From positions 620,001-684,000 of the forward strand of contig NZ_JARXVE010000002.1 of assembly GCF_029893345.1 (NCBI RefSeq): 64,000 nucleotides of DNA. The letters run 5' to 3'. The position numbers were made by a program, and so were the translations under genes. This DNA is from Mycolicibacterium frederiksbergense. GTDB lineage: Bacteria; Actinomycetota; Actinomycetes; Mycobacteriales; Mycobacteriaceae. The notes beneath the pieces were generated by a model, which was not told the origin of the DNA, searched no databases, and worked only from the letters and a program-made list of their open reading frames with translations. This document shows positions 61,786-64,000 of the stretch, in pieces. Each line of letters opens with the position of its first letter. The first letter of the stretch is position 1.

Positions 61786-62174
61786 CGGGGTCTCATCCCG
61801 AGCTCGGTTCGGAGCTGCGGCAATTGGCGCAGGACATCCTGGACCGGCTGGATCCGGCGGTGCGTTTGGCCGCGGCGAATTTCGCGGCGTTGGTGGATGG
61901 CAGCCCGGGTAAGTGTCAGCAGGTGTGGTGCCCGGTGTGCGCACTGGCCGCGGTGATCAACGGTGAGCAACACCCGCTGCTGGGCGCGATCGCCGAACAC
62001 AGTGTGGCCCTGCTGGCGGTGATCCGCGCGGTGCTCGACGACGGGGGAGCTGCCGACAGCAGCGGTGGTAGCCCGGCACCCGACGGTGGGCCGGATGTGC
62101 CGCCGCCCGACGATTTTCCGCCCCCGCCGGCTCCGGGGCGCTACCAGCACATCCCGGTCACCGTCGAGGATTGA
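61782..62174 (+). CDS. Conserved protein of unknown function (Rv2183c-like)
   Basis: This 130-aa protein is helical in its first ~85 residues (LRQLAQDILDRLDPAVRLAA) with a Cys motif CQQVWCPVC (C-X4-C-X2-C) that could hold a metal, then a Pro/Gly/Asp-rich tail of ~45 residues. Its ATG overlaps the TGA of the ArsA-like gene (ATGA at 61782-61785), so translation is coupled to that gene and may suffer if the upstream frame is broken. Conserved in mycobacteria at this place; no function known. Confidence 0.8.
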   Translation: MTGSHPELGSELRQLAQDILDRLDPAVRLAAANFAALVDGSPGKCQQVWCPVCALAAVINGEQHPLLGAIAEHSVALLAVIRAVLDDGGAADSSGGSPAPDGGPDVPPPDDFPPPPAPGRYQHIPVTVED

Positions 62175-62281
62175 GCCGTTCTGCCATACCGCGGACATCC
62201 AGGGCGTGCTGTGGTAGCCACAACAGGGTCTGGGTAAAGTTGTGCCAGAGCATCGTGCGGTGCGCCAAAGGTGGAGGGTCC

Positions 62282-63022
62282 ATGTGGTATTGGCTGTTCA
62301 AATACATCCTGCTGGGACCCTTGCTGGCCCTCTTGGGCCGGCCCAAAATCACTGGGCTGGAACATGTTCCGACCAACGGTCCGGCGATTCTGGCCAGTAA
62401 CCATCTGGCGGTGATGGACAGTTTCTACCTGCCGCTGGTGGTTACCCGGCGGATCACCTTCTTGGCCAAGCAGGAGTACTTCACCGGTACCGGGATCAAG
62501 GGCCGGCTCATCGCCTGGTTCTACACCGCGGTCGGCCAGGTGCCCATCGACCGCACCGGCGCCGACTCGGCGCAAGCGGCCCTGACGACGGCCAAGCGCA
62601 TCCTCGGCGAAGGCAAACTGCTCGGCATGTACCCCGAGGGCACCCGCTCACCGGATGGTCGCCTCTACAAGGGCAAGACCGGGTTGGCCCGGTTGGCACT
62701 GGAGACCGGGGCGCCGGTGATCCCGGTGGCCATGGTCGGGACCGATGTGGTCAACCCACCGGGATCCAAGGGGCTGCGGTTCGGCCGGGTCGAAGTCAGG
62801 TTCGGTAAGCCGATGGAGTTCAACCGATTCGAAGGCATGGCCGGCAACCGCTTCATCGAGCGCGCCGTCATCGACGAGGTGATGTACGAGCTGATGGACC
62901 TGTCCAGCCAGGAGTATGTCGACATCTACGCCGCCGCCCTCAAGGAGAACCCGCAGGCCGGCACGCAACAGGCCGAGGCGGCGAAGCCCGCGTCCCGGCT
63001 TCCCCACACCGCCGTCGGCTAG
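62282..63022 (+). CDS. 1-acyl-sn-glycerol-3-phosphate acyltransferase-like protein (Rv2182c-like)
   Basis: This 246-aa PlsC-type acyltransferase has a hydrophobic N-terminus, the catalytic HX4D motif in SNHLAVMDSFYLP, the YPEGTRSPDGRLYKGKTG glycerophosphate-binding motif, and APVIPVAMVGTDVVNPPG. It should acylate lysophosphatidic acid or a related lipid at the membrane. The ATG at 62282 is chosen because the HX4D distance is then normal; 107 bp separate it from the Rv2183c-like gene. M. tuberculosis Rv2182c is an essential-type phospholipid gene in this conserved run. Confidence 0.9.
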   Translation: MWYWLFKYILLGPLLALLGRPKITGLEHVPTNGPAILASNHLAVMDSFYLPLVVTRRITFLAKQEYFTGTGIKGRLIAWFYTAVGQVPIDRTGADSAQAALTTAKRILGEGKLLGMYPEGTRSPDGRLYKGKTGLARLALETGAPVIPVAMVGTDVVNPPGSKGLRFGRVEVRFGKPMEFNRFEGMAGNRFIERAVIDEVMYELMDLSSQEYVDIYAAALKENPQAGTQQAEAAKPASRLPHTAVG

Positions 63023-63146
63023 ACGGTATGGGGACACCGGTGAGGTGTTCGAACGGCGGTTGACCCGGGCCGGGTGGCAGGTGGGCACGGGGTCTCGACG
63101 CTCACGGCGTTCGGTCTGGCGGTCGAGATTGGTGATCAGTACCGGG

Positions 63147-64000
63147 TCAGGACGCTTCGCTCGGACTGAGCGGGGCCGGCGCGTCTGCAGTCACGACGGC
63201 GGGCTTGTCCGATGTCGACGTGGATACGGCTCCAGCGACGACGATGACCGCGAGCGCCCACCACACATAGGAACCACCGGCCAACTGGCGCATCACAGAT
63301 GCCGCGGTTTCGTGGTGTGGGGTCAGCAGCGCGATGGGCGTCCACACCATCAACCCGAATCCGACGGCGGTCACCAGGCCCAGAGCGGTCGAGGCCCAAC
63401 GCACGCCGCGCATCCGGTAGGTCAGGATGCCGGTCACCAGGAGCGTGGGCAGCGACCACACCCAGTGATGCGACCACGACACCGGGGAGACGACCAGGCC
63501 GAACATCGCCACGCAGACCAGCGCCAGGACCGGTGACTCGTCGGTGCCGGTGCGCAGTGCGCGTCTGACCGCCCATACCGTCAGCCCCAGCACCATCAGG
63601 CAGGCCGCGACCCACAGGGCGAACCGTGGCCCTTCGGCCACGCCGAGTCGGGCCAGCGCACCGGCGATGTTCTGATTGGTATTCAGCGTGGCCGTCCCGA
63701 TCCGATCGGTGTTGCGCACCGTCTCGGTCCAGTACTCCACGGAATCCGTCCAAGCCAGCACGAATCCGGCCAGGGTCGCCAGCACCGCGGATGCGGCGGT
63801 CCGCACCAGGGTGCGCACATCGCGGCGCAGCAGGAAATACAGCAGGAACACCGCGGGCGTGAGCTTGAGTGCGATCGCCAGCCCCAGCAGCAGACCGCGT
63901 GGCCACGGCGTGCGCCGCGGCACGCAGTCGGCGACGACCAGTGTCATCAGCACCACGTTGATCTGGCCGAACTCGAAGTTCGACCGGATCGGCTCCAGCC
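63147..64000 (-). CDS. GT87-type alpha-(1-2)-mannosyltransferase, C-terminal part only (Rv2181-like)
   Basis: The gene enters the window from the right end (reading frame continues across 64000) and ends at 63147. About 284 codons are visible: [18 protein letters not shown], then [54 protein letters not shown] and several further membrane helices. The GT87 family uses polyprenyl-phosphomannose. Rv2181 adds alpha-1,2-mannose branches in lipomannan and lipoarabinomannan. Convergent with the PlsC-like gene across 124 bp in which I see no other feature. Confidence 0.88.
   Translation of the reverse strand, partial: LEPIRSNFEFGQINVVLMTLVVADCVPRRTPWPRGLLLGLAIALKLTPAVFLLYFLLRRDVRTLVRTAASAVLATLAGFVLAWTDSVEYWTETVRNTDRIGTATLNTNQNIAGALARLGVAEGPRFALWVAACLMVLGLTVWAVRRALRTGTDESPVLALVCVAMFGLVVSPVSWSHHWVWSLPTLLVTGILTYRMRGVRWASTALGLVTAVGFGLMVWTPIALLTPHHETAASVMRQLAGGSYVWWALAVIVVAGAVSTSTSDKPAVVTADAPAPLSPSEAS

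Overview
The window is a 64 kb piece of a high-GC mycobacterial chromosome. The gene content and order match the block that runs, in reverse, from about Rv2228c to Rv2181 in Mycobacterium tuberculosis. Extra genes not in that block, as far as I recall it (a wax ester synthase/DGAT between panB and the caeA-type proteases, cobU beside cobT/cobS, a lipoprotein plus a secreted protein before qcrB), suggest an environmental, probably rapidly growing species (Mycolicibacterium). Species cannot be named from sequence alone. Gene names below come from recognising protein motifs and synteny from memory; no search was run.

Layout. 1-5.8 kb: the end of an RNase H/phosphatase gene, a divergent XRE-cupin regulator and a flavoprotein-methyltransferase fusion, a VOC/AraC pair, the RNase P RNA gene, a CYTH-CHAD protein and an internally deleted TetR-type regulator. 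5.8-12.2 kb: enoyl-CoA hydratase, panB, WS/DGAT and two tandem Hip1/CaeA-type secreted hydrolases. 12.2-20.8 kb: nitrogen assimilation (glnA2, glnE, glnA1), interrupted by a thioesterase/LLM oxidoreductase operon, DoxX and dtd. 20.9-26.6 kb: RDD protein, DUF4191 protein, lipA, lipB, an epimerase and dlaT, i.e. lipoate synthesis next to its main acceptor protein. 26.6-32.3 kb: a 397-bp divergent region with a candidate tiny gene, ephD, a lytic transglycosylase, pepB and a class III adenylate cyclase. 32.4-42 kb: gcvT, ilvE, cobS-cobT-cobU, an envelope protein, an A-type Fe-S carrier, adoK and asnB. 42.2-50.9 kb: the respiratory cluster ctaC-ctaF, mmpS3, and the opposing ctaE-qcrC-qcrA-qcrB operon. 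51-57.6 kb: trpD, a DEDDh exonuclease/UvrC-like protein, a Cys-rich small protein, ripC, a metalloprotease-like protein and pimB'. 57.6-64 kb: fadD15, the conserved SRPBCC-SRPBCC-ArsA-Rv2183c-PlsC run, and the end of a GT87 mannosyltransferase.

The window is mostly housekeeping. The notable items are: (i) an 8-bp tandem duplication inside a 27-bp repeat that knocks the ArsA-like ATPase out of frame with its only sensible start; (ii) a ~54-bp palindromic element present twice, once between convergent genes and once inside the signal-peptide codons of a lipoprotein; (iii) a fusion of a thioredoxin-reductase-like flavoprotein, apparently lacking the NADPH-phosphate motif, to a methyltransferase; (iv) four 25-bp hairpin-bearing tandem repeats that start on the glnE stop codon; (v) a TetR regulator with its middle removed in frame. 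I found no phage, insertion sequence, CRISPR array or defence island.
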